Below, piece after piece: positions 54,565-63,661 of a stretch of DNA of 64,000 nt. The stretch is from Bacillota bacterium (GTDB lineage: Bacteria; Bacillota; Negativicutes; Sporomusales; UBA7701). A program made the translations under genes and the position numbers. The DNA lies in assembly GCA_023415775.1 (NCBI GenBank), contig JAEZJM010000025.1, positions 1-64,000 of the forward strand. Direction: 5' to 3'. The notes under the pieces were generated by a model, which was not told the DNA's origin, searched no databases, and saw only the letters and a list, made by a program, of their open reading frames with translations. Position 1 is the first letter of the stretch; every line of letters begins with the position of its first letter.

Positions 54565-54606
54565 AAAAGCGACCTCGCGGTTCATTGCGCAGGTCGCTTT
54601 TTTATC
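54565..54606. terminator. bidirectional terminator
   Basis: AAAAGCGACCT ... AGGTCGCTTTTTT with an inner CGC/GCG pair; serves both the GntR gene and the convergent response-regulator gene. Confidence 0.85.
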
Positions 54607-54611
54607 TTGTT

Positions 54612-55490
54612 TTAGGCCCGTTCGTTGGATGCGAGAAAGACCAGCCCTTCGACGAATTTCTTGACGTTGATCTTGCCGTGGTACGGGCTTTTGCCCTGGA
54701 CGAAATTCATCTCCTGACGTACCTCGCTGAAGTCGAACAGGGCGGTGCTATATGTCTGAAAGCGGTCGTTGTGGTAATCCTCGATACCGATGTTGGCCAT
54801 GTTCTGGAGTGCTTTGGCGATAGCCCGGCGGACGCGCTGCTCGATGGTCTTTGTGTCCTGGCCGGCGTCCTGGGCCATCTGCTGATATATCTCGTTGAGC
54901 TGGTAGGGCGAATCGTCTGTCAGGCGATCGCTGTCGGCCAAAAGCTTCGCCATCTGGTAGATGCTCTTGGCCCCGACCTCGCCAAGAATGCCGAGGTCGG
55001 AGAATACTTTGTAGAGCACGCTTTTCGGGGGACGGCGCTCCGCCGCCAGCGCGGCCGTTCCGGTAGCCGGCGCATACGGGGCAGTGGCCTGGGAGATGAG
55101 AGACATGGCTTTTTTAAGCTCGCGGCTCTCCCTGACCTTGTTGATGACGGTGATGATCTCGGATACGTTGACCGGCTTGTGGATATAGAACTCGATGCCG
55201 TGTTGGTATGCCTGGGTTATCATCGGCTGGCTGCTCGATTCGGAAATCATTATACACGATACGTTCAGCCTCTGCTCCTTGAGCTTGCGGATGAGCTCCA
55301 CCCCATCCTGTCCGGGCAGCAGCAGGTCGATCACGGCGATGTCCGGCCGGTACTCGGCGATGAGCTTCTCGGCCGCCACGCCCTCGGCGCTTTCGGCTAC
55401 AACCGTTCCCAGGTCATTTTGCTCAATGATGTTGCGGATTATTTTGCGAACGCTGACATCATCGTCGACGACAATAAACCGTAACGACAT
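54612..55490 (-). CDS. response regulator with YcbB-type DNA-binding domain (GlnL-like)
   Basis: 292 residues from ATG 55490. Receiver domain with D9-D10-D11, phosphoacceptor in A-V-I-D-L-L-L-P-G, and K in H-K-P-V-N. The C-terminal part is the YcbB helical domain (L-Y-K-V-F-S-D-L-G-I and R-V-R-R-A-I-A-K-A-L). Bacillus GlnL pairs with GlnK to control glutamine use. The partner kinase is encoded one base upstream. Confidence 0.88.
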   Translation of the reverse strand: MSLRFIVVDDDVSVRKIIRNIIEQNDLGTVVAESAEGVAAEKLIAEYRPDIAVIDLLLPGQDGVELIRKLKEQRLNVSCIMISESSSQPMITQAYQHGIEFYIHKPVNVSEIITVINKVRESRELKKAMSLISQATAPYAPATGTAALAAERRPPKSVLYKVFSDLGILGEVGAKSIYQMAKLLADSDRLTDDSPYQLNEIYQQMAQDAGQDTKTIEQRVRRAIAKALQNMANIGIEDYHNDRFQTYSTALFDFSEVRQEMNFVQGKSPYHGKINVKKFVEGLVFLASNERA

Positions 55491-56803
55491 CAGGCTCCTC
55501 CTTCTCCCGCCCATTCGCCGGGCAGCGCTATACTCCGCATAGGCAGCGTCACCGTAAACTTGGTAAGGCGTCCGGTCCCCGACTCGACTTTCACGCTCCC
55601 CGATAGCATTTCGGTGAGATTCTTGACGTGGGACAGCCCGAGCCCGGTGGACATTTTGCCGGTAGCGGGGCAGAACTTGGTCGAATAGCCGACCTCGAAC
55701 AGCAGGCCGAAATCCTCCGCCTTGATACCGCATCCGTTATCTTCAACGGCGAAGACTATTTCCCCTGCTGACGCCTTCTCGGTCACCCGTATCAGGCAGG
55801 TGTCGCCGCAGGCCTCGATGGCGTTGATTATGAGGTCGTCGAGGATGGATACGATGGCGTAGTGATGGTCGGTGACGAAGTCGAATTCGTGCTCGAAGGA
55901 GATGGTGATGTTCTTGTCGATGCCGGTCAGGTAGCGCCTGGTGTTCTGTTCGATGATGAAGAATATCTCCGCCAGGCTAAGTCCATGGAGGGTGGACGAG
56001 GGATGGAGGATACTCTCGATGCCTGTCACCACACGGGAATAATCCTTCTTCACTTCATGGATGTTGCGGGCGACCGCCAGGGCCTGGGCGGCATCGGGAT
56101 CGGCGCTGTCGCGGGCGTAAAGCCTTTTATACAGCCAGTAGCTGTCTTCCATTACCTGTTCGATGTCCTGGGATGATTTCTTGAGGTAGTAGAGCTCGGC
56201 TTTAAGCTGGGCAATCATGACGGTCAGTTCGGTGTAGCGGGCCACCTGCTCTTCGGCCAGGACGAACGCCTGGTAACGCCTGAGAGCGTAGTAGGCGCCG
56301 ACGGCGAGAACGGCGCGCAGCACCGCCACCCCCACCAGGCTGGAGAAAACGGTTTCTGGGTTACCCTTGAGGGGGTCGCCGCGGGTGAGAAGTTCGACGA
56401 GGTTGCTGAAAACGTCGCTGACGCTGAGCAGGAGGATAAGGGCGGGGAGGTTGTCCACCATGCGGCGGATGCCGAGGGCCTGGAAACAGGCTCCGTAGGA
56501 AATGTAGTAGATAATCGCCGGCGAGTTGATCATCACGACATCGAGGAGTCCGACCGGGTCGAAGGTCAGTTGGACGGTGCTGCGGCCGACGGCGATCGCT
56601 ATCCCGGAGAGGATGGCGGTCGTGAAGATGGGCAGGCGGGGGAAATAGAGAAGCAGCGTCGCCAGAACGGCTACGCTGACCGTGAAGCGAAAATGGGTAT
56701 GGAAGGGGTAGATGTAGGCCAGACCGGCCAGACCCACCAATAATACGACTACCAGGATGGACTTATACTCCCGTCTGACGATCCGAAGCAATTCCACTAC
56801 CAT
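55490..56803 (-). CDS. membrane sensor histidine kinase (GlnK/CitA-like HATPase)
   Basis: 437 residues from ATG 56803 after GGAG. About six transmembrane helices in the first 200 residues, a helical stretch with phosphoacceptor-like H in N-I-H-E-V-K-K, and a HATPase domain: N-A-I-E-A-C (N box), D-N-G-C-G-I and G-L-G-L-S-H. It probably senses a small molecule at the membrane and phosphorylates the downstream regulator. Overlaps that gene by one base. Confidence 0.86.
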   Translation of the reverse strand: MVVELLRIVRREYKSILVVVLLVGLAGLAYIYPFHTHFRFTVSVAVLATLLLYFPRLPIFTTAILSGIAIAVGRSTVQLTFDPVGLLDVVMINSPAIIYYISYGACFQALGIRRMVDNLPALILLLSVSDVFSNLVELLTRGDPLKGNPETVFSSLVGVAVLRAVLAVGAYYALRRYQAFVLAEEQVARYTELTVMIAQLKAELYYLKKSSQDIEQVMEDSYWLYKRLYARDSADPDAAQALAVARNIHEVKKDYSRVVTGIESILHPSSTLHGLSLAEIFFIIEQNTRRYLTGIDKNITISFEHEFDFVTDHHYAIVSILDDLIINAIEACGDTCLIRVTEKASAGEIVFAVEDNGCGIKAEDFGLLFEVGYSTKFCPATGKMSTGLGLSHVKNLTEMLSGSVKVESGTGRLTKFTVTLPMRSIALPGEWAGEGGA

Positions 56804-56852
56804 CGTTCTCCGTCCCATAAGCATGATCGCCGGAGGTCCGGCGCTCACGAAT

Positions 56853-57326
56853 TCATATCTCTAATATCTCAGCCGCGACTTTGCTCCCGTCGATGGTCAG
56901 CACGCCGCAGCTGGGCGGATGGCCGCCGCGGGGATGGACGGCGCCGCCGGGATTAAAGAGCAGCACGCCGTCGTGCCGGCTGATGTCCGGGACGTGGGAA
57001 TGCCCATATATGACCACGTCGACGCCGTATTGGCGTCCCCACCACAGCAGTTCGCCGCTACGCTCCTTGGCGTTGTATCGGTGCCCGTGGGTCAGCCAGA
57101 TTTTTCGGCCGCAGGCCTCGATGAATTCGTCTATTTTCGCGTCGGTGATGCCGTCGCAGTTGCCGGCGACCGCGGTCACCGGCAGGCCGCTCAGGTCGGC
57201 GAGGCGGCGGGCGTCCTGGCTGTAGTCGCCGGCGTGCAGCCACATGGCCACCGGCCCTGCCGCCGCCACGGCCCGCCTGATCGCCGCCTGCGATCCGTGG
57301 CTGTCGCTAAGCACGCCTATTCTCAT
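56853..57326 (-). CDS. yfcE: YfcE/MJ0936-type phosphodiesterase
   Basis: 157 residues from ATG 57326 after AGGT. Calcineurin-like motifs: L-S-D-S-H-G, H-A-G-D-Y, G-N-C-D-G, L-T-H-G-H and G-H-S-H-V-P-D. Manganese-dependent phosphodiesterase of unknown biological substrate. It follows rdgB with a 20-bp overlap in the conserved rph-rdgB-yfcE order. Confidence 0.87.
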   Translation of the reverse strand: MRIGVLSDSHGSQAAIRRAVAAAGPVAMWLHAGDYSQDARRLADLSGLPVTAVAGNCDGITDAKIDEFIEACGRKIWLTHGHRYNAKERSGELLWWGRQYGVDVVIYGHSHVPDISRHDGVLLFNPGGAVHPRGGHPPSCGVLTIDGSKVAAEILEI

Positions 57327-57918
57327 GGTAATACCTCGCAAGCGTTGTCGCCATGTTGCGGAGCGCCTGCCCGCGGTGACTGACGGCGTTTTTCTCGACA
57401 GTTGTCATCTCGGCGAGTGTTTTGGCCGCGCCGGGCATGTAAAAGAGGGGGTCGTAGCCGAAGCCGCCCGTACCCCGCGGTTCTTTGAGGATGGTCCCTT
57501 CGCAGGCGCCTTCGGCGGTGAGCAGCGTCCCGTCGGGGTCGACGTAGGCCAGGACGCAGCGGAAGCGGGCCGTCCGCCCGCCGTCAGGCGCGTCAGCGAT
57601 TGCTGCCAGCAGTTTGGCGTTGTTGGCAGCGTCGCTGGCTTCCGGGCCGGCGTAGCGGGCCGAGTAGACGCCAGGCGCCCCGCCCAAAGCATCGACCTCA
57701 AGCCCCGAGTCGTCGGCCAGGCAAGCCATGCCGGTATTGAGGGCGTAGTGGGTGGCCTTGAGGATGGCGTTGGCGGCGAAGGTGTCGCCGCTTTCCTCCG
57801 CCTCGGGTATGCCGGGGAAGTCGTCGAGGGATATTACCTCGACCGGCAGGGCGGCGAGGGCGGCGGCGATTTCCGTTACTTTGCCTTTATTGCGGGTCGC
57901 TACTACTAACGCTGTCAT
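57307..57918 (-). CDS. rdgB: XTP/dITP diphosphatase (RdgB/HAM1)
   Basis: 203 residues. N-K-G-K-V-T-E-I, E-E-S-G-D-T-F-A-x-N-A, D-D-S-G-L-E-V-D-A-L and G-G-F-G-Y-D-P-L-F are diagnostic. Removes non-canonical purine nucleotides from the pool. ATG overlaps the rph stop by 4 bp. Confidence 0.93.
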   Translation of the reverse strand: MTALVVATRNKGKVTEIAAALAALPVEVISLDDFPGIPEAEESGDTFAANAILKATHYALNTGMACLADDSGLEVDALGGAPGVYSARYAGPEASDAANNAKLLAAIADAPDGGRTARFRCVLAYVDPDGTLLTAEGACEGTILKEPRGTGGFGYDPLFYMPGAAKTLAEMTTVEKNAVSHRGQALRNMATTLARYYHENRRA

Positions 57919-58652
57919 GCCCGTCCGATCCTCCAGGCCAGTTGGCCCAGCACGTCTTTCTGATAATCGATGAGTTCAGCGACGCCTTTCTCGCCGGCGG
58001 CCAGCATGTCTCTGAGTTGGTCCTTGCTGAAGGGAGCTTTCTCGCCGGTGCCCTGCACCTCCACGAAATGGCCTTCGCCGGTCATAACGAGGTTGAGGTC
58101 GACATACGCCCTGGAGTCTTCCTCATAGCAAAGGTCGAGCAACACTTCGCCGTCGACGACGCCGACGCTGACGGCTGCGAGAAAATCGATCACGGGAAAG
58201 GGTTTTTCAGGGGCGTAGAAGGTGTTTACGGCGTCGACCAGCGCCACGTATGCGCCGGTGATCGAGGCGGTGCGCGTGCCGCCGTCGGCCTGGACGACGT
58301 CGCAGTCGATGGTGACGGACCGTTCCCCGAGGGCTTTGAGGTTGGTGACGCTACGCAGCGCCCGGCCAATGAGCCGCTGGATCTCGTGAGTGCGGCCGCT
58401 GGGTTTGCCTTTGGCCACCTCGCGGACATTGCGCACCTGGGTGGAGCGCGGCAGGAGCGAGTATTCGGCCGTCACCCACCCCTCGCCCATTCCCTTGAGG
58501 AAGGGCGGCACCTTTTCTTCGACACTGGCGGCGCAGATAACCTTGGTGTCGCCGAACTCGACCAGCACCGAGCCTTCGGCGTATTTCAGATAGTTGCGGA
58601 CGATTTTCACCCGGCGCAGATCGAGGGCCTGGCGGCCGTCGCTTCTTGTCAT
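57915..58652 (-). CDS. rph: ribonuclease PH
   Basis: 245 residues from ATG 58652 after GGGGAGGC. R-S-D-G-R-Q, V-T-A-E-Y-S-L-L-P-R-S-T, R-E-x-x-K-G and D-C-D-V-V-Q-A-D-G-G-T-R-T-A are the phosphorolytic core. Trims tRNA 3' ends. Starts the rph-rdgB-yfcE gene set. Confidence 0.95.
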   Translation of the reverse strand: MTRSDGRQALDLRRVKIVRNYLKYAEGSVLVEFGDTKVICAASVEEKVPPFLKGMGEGWVTAEYSLLPRSTQVRNVREVAKGKPSGRTHEIQRLIGRALRSVTNLKALGERSVTIDCDVVQADGGTRTASITGAYVALVDAVNTFYAPEKPFPVIDFLAAVSVGVVDGEVLLDLCYEEDSRAYVDLNLVMTGEGHFVEVQGTGEKAPFSKDQLRDMLAAGEKGVAELIDYQKDVLGQLAWRIGRA

Positions 58653-58671
58653 AATGTTGCCTCCCCGCGGG

Positions 58672-59994
58672 CTAGACCCGCTCCAACGAATCGTTTTCCT
58701 TGTCCTGGATGATATAATGCCGATAGTTTCCCTGGCGTTTGGCGGCCAGCACCGCATCCTTGGCGCCCTGCCGACACGCCGGGCAGGGCTCGCGCGGCAC
58801 GACGGCGGCGAAAGCCGACTGGTAGCCGCAGCGATGTCCCTCGGCTTCGGTGGCGACGGTGAGGTAGCCGTGGCAGCGGGGGCAGAGACGCAATTTCTCG
58901 ATCTGCTGTTCGCTGATGCCGCTGTCGTCATAGTAGATGCCCCGGTGGCGCGTCCAGAAGTCGCCCGCCTTCGCGGCCGCGGCGCTGGCAAGCGGTTCGC
59001 GGTCCCGCCACAGGGCGCCCTGTTTTGCCACCAGGTCTTTGAGGTAAGCCCGGGCGACGTCCGTGAGGCCGCGCGGTGCGGCCGCGATGTCGGGCTCGAC
59101 CACCCGGCTGTAGTCGAGGCCGGCCATGGCGAGGATGATGCCGGTATTGACGTACGGCAGCGCGTCCTCGATCGAGTAGCCGCCTTCGAGAACGGCGATA
59201 TCTGCCTTAAGTTTGGCGGCCAGCGAGGCGTAGCCCTGGGCGGTGATGGCCATGTTCGCCAGGGGGTCGCTGTAATGGTTGTCCTGGCCGGCCGAGTTGA
59301 TGACGATGTCGGGACGGAAGTCTTCCAGTACCGGGATTATCAGGTTGTCGAGCACGTAGTGGAGCCCTTCGTCGGTGGTGCCCGGCGGCAGGGGCAGGTT
59401 GATGGTGGCGCCGAGAGCGGACGGGCTGCCGACTTCGTCGGTGAAGCCGCTGCCGGGGTAGAGGGTGCGGCCGTCCTGATGGAAGGAGATGAACAGCGTG
59501 TCGGGGTCGTGGTAGAAGATATCCTGGGTGCCGTCGCCGTGGTGGACGTCGGTGTCGACGATCGCGACCCGCCGCACGCCGTGGTGGCGCCGCAGGTACT
59601 CGACCATGACTGCTTCGATGTTGATGGTGCAGAAGCCCCGCGTGCCGTGGACTACCCGCATGGCATGGTGTCCGGGCGGCCGCACGAGGGCGAACGCCCG
59701 CGCCACCTCGCCTTTTATCACCGCTTCGGCGGCGGTTATCGCTCCGCCGGCCGAAACAAGATGGGCGTCGGTGATATGCGAGGCGATATCGGGCACGCCG
59801 ATATGGACCCGGTCGGCGTCGCGGAGGGTCGCCAGGCGGGGCTTGTATTCGCGGATGCCGGGCATGTCGAGCAGCCCTTCCTCCACGATCTGGTCGCGGG
59901 TGTAGAGCAACCGCTCCTCCCGCTCGGGATGGGTCGGCGTCAGGGCCCAGTCGAACGCCGGAAAGAAGACAAGGCCGAACGGTTTGACGGCCAT
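58672..59994 (-). CDS. histone deacetylase family hydrolase with C-terminal zinc ribbon
   Basis: 440 residues from ATG 59994. H-P-E-R near the start, R-P-P-G-H-H-A, D-T-D-V-H-H-G-D-G-T, and D-N-H-Y-S-D-P give the zinc site and charge relay of the acetylpolyamine/acetoin-utilisation deacetylase group. An added C-terminal C-P-R-C ... C-P-A-C ribbon is not usual in AcuC. It follows the hydantoinase-like gene with a 1-bp overlap, suggesting a common pathway. Confidence 0.82.
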   Translation of the reverse strand: MAVKPFGLVFFPAFDWALTPTHPEREERLLYTRDQIVEEGLLDMPGIREYKPRLATLRDADRVHIGVPDIASHITDAHLVSAGGAITAAEAVIKGEVARAFALVRPPGHHAMRVVHGTRGFCTINIEAVMVEYLRRHHGVRRVAIVDTDVHHGDGTQDIFYHDPDTLFISFHQDGRTLYPGSGFTDEVGSPSALGATINLPLPPGTTDEGLHYVLDNLIIPVLEDFRPDIVINSAGQDNHYSDPLANMAITAQGYASLAAKLKADIAVLEGGYSIEDALPYVNTGIILAMAGLDYSRVVEPDIAAAPRGLTDVARAYLKDLVAKQGALWRDREPLASAAAAKAGDFWTRHRGIYYDDSGISEQQIEKLRLCPRCHGYLTVATEAEGHRCGYQSAFAAVVPREPCPACRQGAKDAVLAAKRQGNYRHYIIQDKENDSLERV

Positions 59995-61649
59995 CACGCT
60001 CCCTCCTCGGCGGCGAAGACGCCGGGTTTTATCTGCAGCCGGCAGGCGATGATCTTGCCGGTGGTGCTGAACCCGCGCACCAGGTTGAATTCTTCGTCAT
60101 AGACCGATTCGACGTCCGCCACCGGGATGCCGGCCGCGGCGGCGCGCTGCGCCAGATGGCTGGCCGCCAGCTCCCGCGCGTCGGCAAGGCCGAAACGGCG
60201 GGAAGGCAGAGCGGACCTGAGGCCGAGCTCGGCGACGGTGTAGTAGCCTTGGGCGGTGTCGGCGCGGAGGGTAACCTCGATCGTCGGTCGGGCCACAGCC
60301 GCGCCGACCGCGTTGGCCACAATCGCCCCCGCGGGCACGGTGCAGCGGACGCCGAGGCGCTCAGCCACCAGGGGCGCGAGGCCGACGGCTGCGCCGCCCA
60401 CTCCGACGAGAGCCGCAGGCTGGGGCCGCCGGTCGCGGACGGCGTCTTCCACCCGGTAGACGGGCTCGGCCGCCCGTTCGTCGATCATATTTTCGATGGC
60501 GGCATATATGGCGTCGGCCGCAGCGGCAAGCACGGTCCACGCCGTGTCCTGCACGCTCTCGCCGCCGGCGGCCGTAATCCTCATGGCCTCCGCGGCCTTG
60601 TCCTTGTCGCCGAAAGCGGCCGCGCCGGCGACGATCATCGCGTCGGATACGGTGGGGACAGGGCCGCCCAGCGCCATCGCCGGGCCCCGTCGTTCGGGCC
60701 CTACGGCTATGCGGCCGCCTTCGCGGCGGACGAAGCTGTCGCCGCCAACGCCGATCGAGCGCAGCCAGAAGGACCGGACAGCCGTCGGGTAGTCGCCGAT
60801 TTTGGCGCCCCGTTCGGCGAACAGCGGCGCCCCGTCGCGCCACAAAGCGATGTCGGTCGTCGTGCCGCCGATGTCGAGGGACACTGCTTCGCCCTGCGGC
60901 GCCGCCAGTGCCATGATGCCGAGCACGCTGGCCGCCGGGCCGGTGAATACCGCCTCGACCGGCCTCTCTCTGGCCGCCGCCAGCGGCATTGTGCCGCCGT
61001 CGGCCTTGAGGATGTAGACAGGCGCGGTCACGCCGCGGCCGGCTACGGCCGCCTGCGCCGCGCGGGCGAAGCGACCGAAGTGGCGCCAGGTGGCGGCGTT
61101 GTAATACGCCGAATTGGCCCGCCGCCAGAAGTTGAGCGAGCCGGCGACGGCCGAGCCGAGGGTTATGTGCGCGGGTTCCGCGTGGCGGCGCAGCCATGCG
61201 GCCACCGCCTGCTCATGGGCGGGGTTGCGGACGGCGAATTTGCCAGCGACCGCAAAAACTTCGCAGCCCGCCAGATCGCGGCAAGCGACCGCGACCTCCG
61301 CCTCATCAGGCGCCGTCGTCTCGCGGCCACGGTGGTCGATGTAGCCCGAGAGCAACCAGGGGCGCTCGGGTACGAGCGAACTGATATCCATACCAGGGCC
61401 GGGAAGAAGGAGAAGCCCTACCCTCTCCAGCCGTCCTTCGACGACCGCGTTGGTGACGATGGTCGTGGACAGGGCCACCCGCCGCAGTTTTGAGGCGGCT
61501 ACACCGTCAAGCACCTGATCGAGGACAGCCAGGATGCCATGCAGCAGGTCGTCGTGGGTGGTCGGCGCCTTGGCCTGGGCCAACACCTTACCCCCGGACA
61601 CCACGACCGCGTCGGTGTACGTGCCGCCGACATCGATGCCGAGCAGCAT
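59994..61649 (-). CDS. hydantoinase/oxoprolinase-family ATPase
   Basis: 551 residues. N-terminal G-I-D-V-G-G-T-Y-T-D-A-V-V-V and central D-I-G-G-T-T-T-D-I-A-L are the ATP-binding motifs of hydantoinase A/oxoprolinase proteins; a second nucleotide motif precedes G-V-G-G-A-A-V-G. Substrate unknown; a relative role beside the acyl-CoA dehydratase may be a chaperone-like ATPase. Second ATG chosen (61649) as GGGGGG is correctly spaced. Confidence 0.82.
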   Translation of the reverse strand: MLLGIDVGGTYTDAVVVSGGKVLAQAKAPTTHDDLLHGILAVLDQVLDGVAASKLRRVALSTTIVTNAVVEGRLERVGLLLLPGPGMDISSLVPERPWLLSGYIDHRGRETTAPDEAEVAVACRDLAGCEVFAVAGKFAVRNPAHEQAVAAWLRRHAEPAHITLGSAVAGSLNFWRRANSAYYNAATWRHFGRFARAAQAAVAGRGVTAPVYILKADGGTMPLAAARERPVEAVFTGPAASVLGIMALAAPQGEAVSLDIGGTTTDIALWRDGAPLFAERGAKIGDYPTAVRSFWLRSIGVGGDSFVRREGGRIAVGPERRGPAMALGGPVPTVSDAMIVAGAAAFGDKDKAAEAMRITAAGGESVQDTAWTVLAAAADAIYAAIENMIDERAAEPVYRVEDAVRDRRPQPAALVGVGGAAVGLAPLVAERLGVRCTVPAGAIVANAVGAAVARPTIEVTLRADTAQGYYTVAELGLRSALPSRRFGLADARELAASHLAQRAAAAGIPVADVESVYDEEFNLVRGFSTTGKIIACRLQIKPGVFAAEEGA

Positions 61650-61685
61650 GGTCATCCCCCCCATTGACGGACGTTGATAAGCGTC

Positions 61686-62474
61686 CTATCCTTCTTTCGC
61701 TAATAACGTCATAGCATGAATGGCACAGCCGATGGCCCCGTTCAGCTGCGGCCTCTCGGGCACCACAACTTTCACGCCCATTTCCTGTTCGATGATCCGC
61801 GGCAATGCTTCGCCGATGGCAACTCCGCCGGTGAAAACGACGGTTTCGCCCGCGCCGGTAAGGGCGGCCAGCATCGGCCGCACCCGTTTGAAGATGGTAT
61901 AATTGACTCCGGCCGCCAACTCAGGCACCGTGTAGCCTTCAACGATGCGGCCGATGAGTTCCGATTCGCCGAAGATCGCGCAGGTGGCGCTGAGTTCGAC
62001 CGGATTATCGCTATGACGGCTGAGTTCTTCGAGGCTTATCCCCAGCACCGCGGCCATATTCTCCAGGTAGCGCCCTGTGCTGGCGGCGCATTTGTCGTTG
62101 GTCTGAAAGTCGACCATCTTGCCCCGGCGCACTTTGATGACCTTGCTGTCCTGCCCCCCCAGGTCGAGCAGGGTGAAATCGGTCAGTCCCGTCTGCCATA
62201 CGGCGCCGATGGCGTGAGCTTTAAGCTCGGGGATAACGGTAGCGCCGGCAATGGCCAGCGTGTTGCGGCCATAGCCGGTGGCTACCACCGCCTCGCTCTC
62301 CCCAAGGCCGAGGGCGGCGAAGTCGACCGCCATCTCCCCATTTTTGCGCCGACCGTAGTCGCGGTAGAATTCGACCGTCTCCAGAACCTTTTCGGTCATT
62401 ATACATCCGTCAGCCATCAACACGATCTTGACGCTGCGGCTGCCGAGATCAATTCCGCACAACATCGTCCTCAC
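61686..62474 (-). CDS. 2-hydroxyacyl-CoA dehydratase activase (BadF/HgdC-type)
   Basis: 262 residues. ASKHA ATPase motifs (G-I-D-L-G-S-R-S, D-L-G-G-Q-D-S-K-V-I) and cluster cysteines in N-D-K-C-A-A-S-T-G-R and A-T-C-A-I-F-G-E-S-E. Homodimer with a bridging [4Fe-4S] cluster that injects one electron into the dehydratase. Overlaps the dehydratase gene by 4 bp. Confidence 0.9.
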   Translation of the reverse strand: MRTMLCGIDLGSRSVKIVLMADGCIMTEKVLETVEFYRDYGRRKNGEMAVDFAALGLGESEAVVATGYGRNTLAIAGATVIPELKAHAIGAVWQTGLTDFTLLDLGGQDSKVIKVRRGKMVDFQTNDKCAASTGRYLENMAAVLGISLEELSRHSDNPVELSATCAIFGESELIGRIVEGYTVPELAAGVNYTIFKRVRPMLAALTGAGETVVFTGGVAIGEALPRIIEQEMGVKVVVPERPQLNGAIGCAIHAMTLLAKEG

Positions 62475-63448
62475 CTCAGCATTTCCAGGAAACTGTCGAG
62501 CCGCAGGCGGGTACGGGCGTCCACCTTGCTCGGCTTGTCGCCCTCAATCGTGAGAATGGGCACATCCAGCTTCTCGCGGAAAATCATATCCTCGATCTGA
62601 CGGAAACAGAAGCTTTGCACATAATGGATGATCCCGTCGATATTGCGGCGCTCGATCTCGCGCCGGATGTCCTCAATGCGCCCGAAGACGCCGTAGGGGT
62701 ATGTATAGAGCCGGTACTGCTCAACGATGTCGTCAGTGTCGAAGGGCATGGCGAACTGGCGCTGCACCTCGTTGTACACGATCCGCGCCCCCATCTTCTC
62801 GACATAGTCATAAAGATCGGTCAGGATGGGGGGCACGCCGATAAAGCCGAGACGAACGTCCTCGGCGTATTCGGAGGCGTTTTTGGCGTCGGCCAGGAAA
62901 GCGTCCGCCTCCTGTTCGAATACGTCGACGTCGCCGTTGAAATCACTGCAGCTCACCTGGTAGAGATGATTGTGCCAGCCGCTGACCGTCCCCTCCTGCC
63001 AGGTGAGACGGTCGATCTCGGCCACCTTGGCCCTGACGGCGTCGAGGCGGCGTTTGACGGCATTGACTGCGTCCCAATTCGTGCCAAGGCTGGCCGTTAG
63101 CTTCTCCATTTGCAGCTTCAGCAGGTCGTAGTCGCGGTCGAATGGGTACGCGAACGGGATGGTTCTGACGCCGGCCAGCTCGTAGGTCTCCATCAGGGCA
63201 TGGGTGTTGCTGCAGTCCCCCTGCGTGACGGCGATAACCGTGTCGATATCGCCGCCCTGAATGACGACGGAATACAGCCCCTTGATCCAGCCGCAGATAT
63301 TGCGGGGATAGCCCGCTTCCTCCGCGGCTTCAGTCAGCCTGACGGCTTCGGGGTTATTGATGAGTATGTTGTTGAGGTCCACCGGCGTGTGCCCGGCGGC
63401 TAAGACGATCTCCGCCGGTATCGTGGTGGTTATCCCGATTTTAGCCAT
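62471..63448 (-). CDS. 2-hydroxyacyl-CoA dehydratase D-type subunit
   Basis: 325 residues from ATG 63448 after GGGGAG. Cysteines in N-I-C-G-W-I-K-G, G-D-C-S-N-T-H and Q-S-F-C-F-R-Q-I are those expected for the [4Fe-4S] cluster. Usually this enzyme needs two unlike subunits, but only one full gene is visible; a partner may be outside. Together with the activase it forms an oxygen-sensitive radical dehydratase-like system with unknown substrate. Confidence 0.82.
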   Translation of the reverse strand: MAKIGITTTIPAEIVLAAGHTPVDLNNILINNPEAVRLTEAAEEAGYPRNICGWIKGLYSVVIQGGDIDTVIAVTQGDCSNTHALMETYELAGVRTIPFAYPFDRDYDLLKLQMEKLTASLGTNWDAVNAVKRRLDAVRAKVAEIDRLTWQEGTVSGWHNHLYQVSCSDFNGDVDVFEQEADAFLADAKNASEYAEDVRLGFIGVPPILTDLYDYVEKMGARIVYNEVQRQFAMPFDTDDIVEQYRLYTYPYGVFGRIEDIRREIERRNIDGIIHYVQSFCFRQIEDMIFREKLDVPILTIEGDKPSKVDARTRLRLDSFLEMLR

Positions 63449-63661
63449 AACTACTCCCCAATTCTCATGAAACACGCAGCGGCCGTTCAAAAGTGCCCAG
63501 ATGCAAGGCGCACCGGATAAGCAGACACACAACGCTTAAGCGTTGATGTGATCGCTTATACCCGAAAGGGTGCGAACGCGCCGCGACGCGTACTTCGGGC
63601 GTACGCTAGCAAGCGCTCTGAGGAGCAACGCCGCAGATGGGGGCTTATCAACGGACGCCCT
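63449..63661. other. 213-bp intergenic with several inverted repeats
   Basis: Holds the perfect palindrome AACGCTTAAGCGTT (63531-63544) and a hairpin GCGTAC-TTCGGGC-GTACGC (63588-63606). Near its end GCTTATCAACG is shared with the short gap at about 61668-61685 in the opposite orientation. No open frame or known RNA is recognised. Confidence 0.5.
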
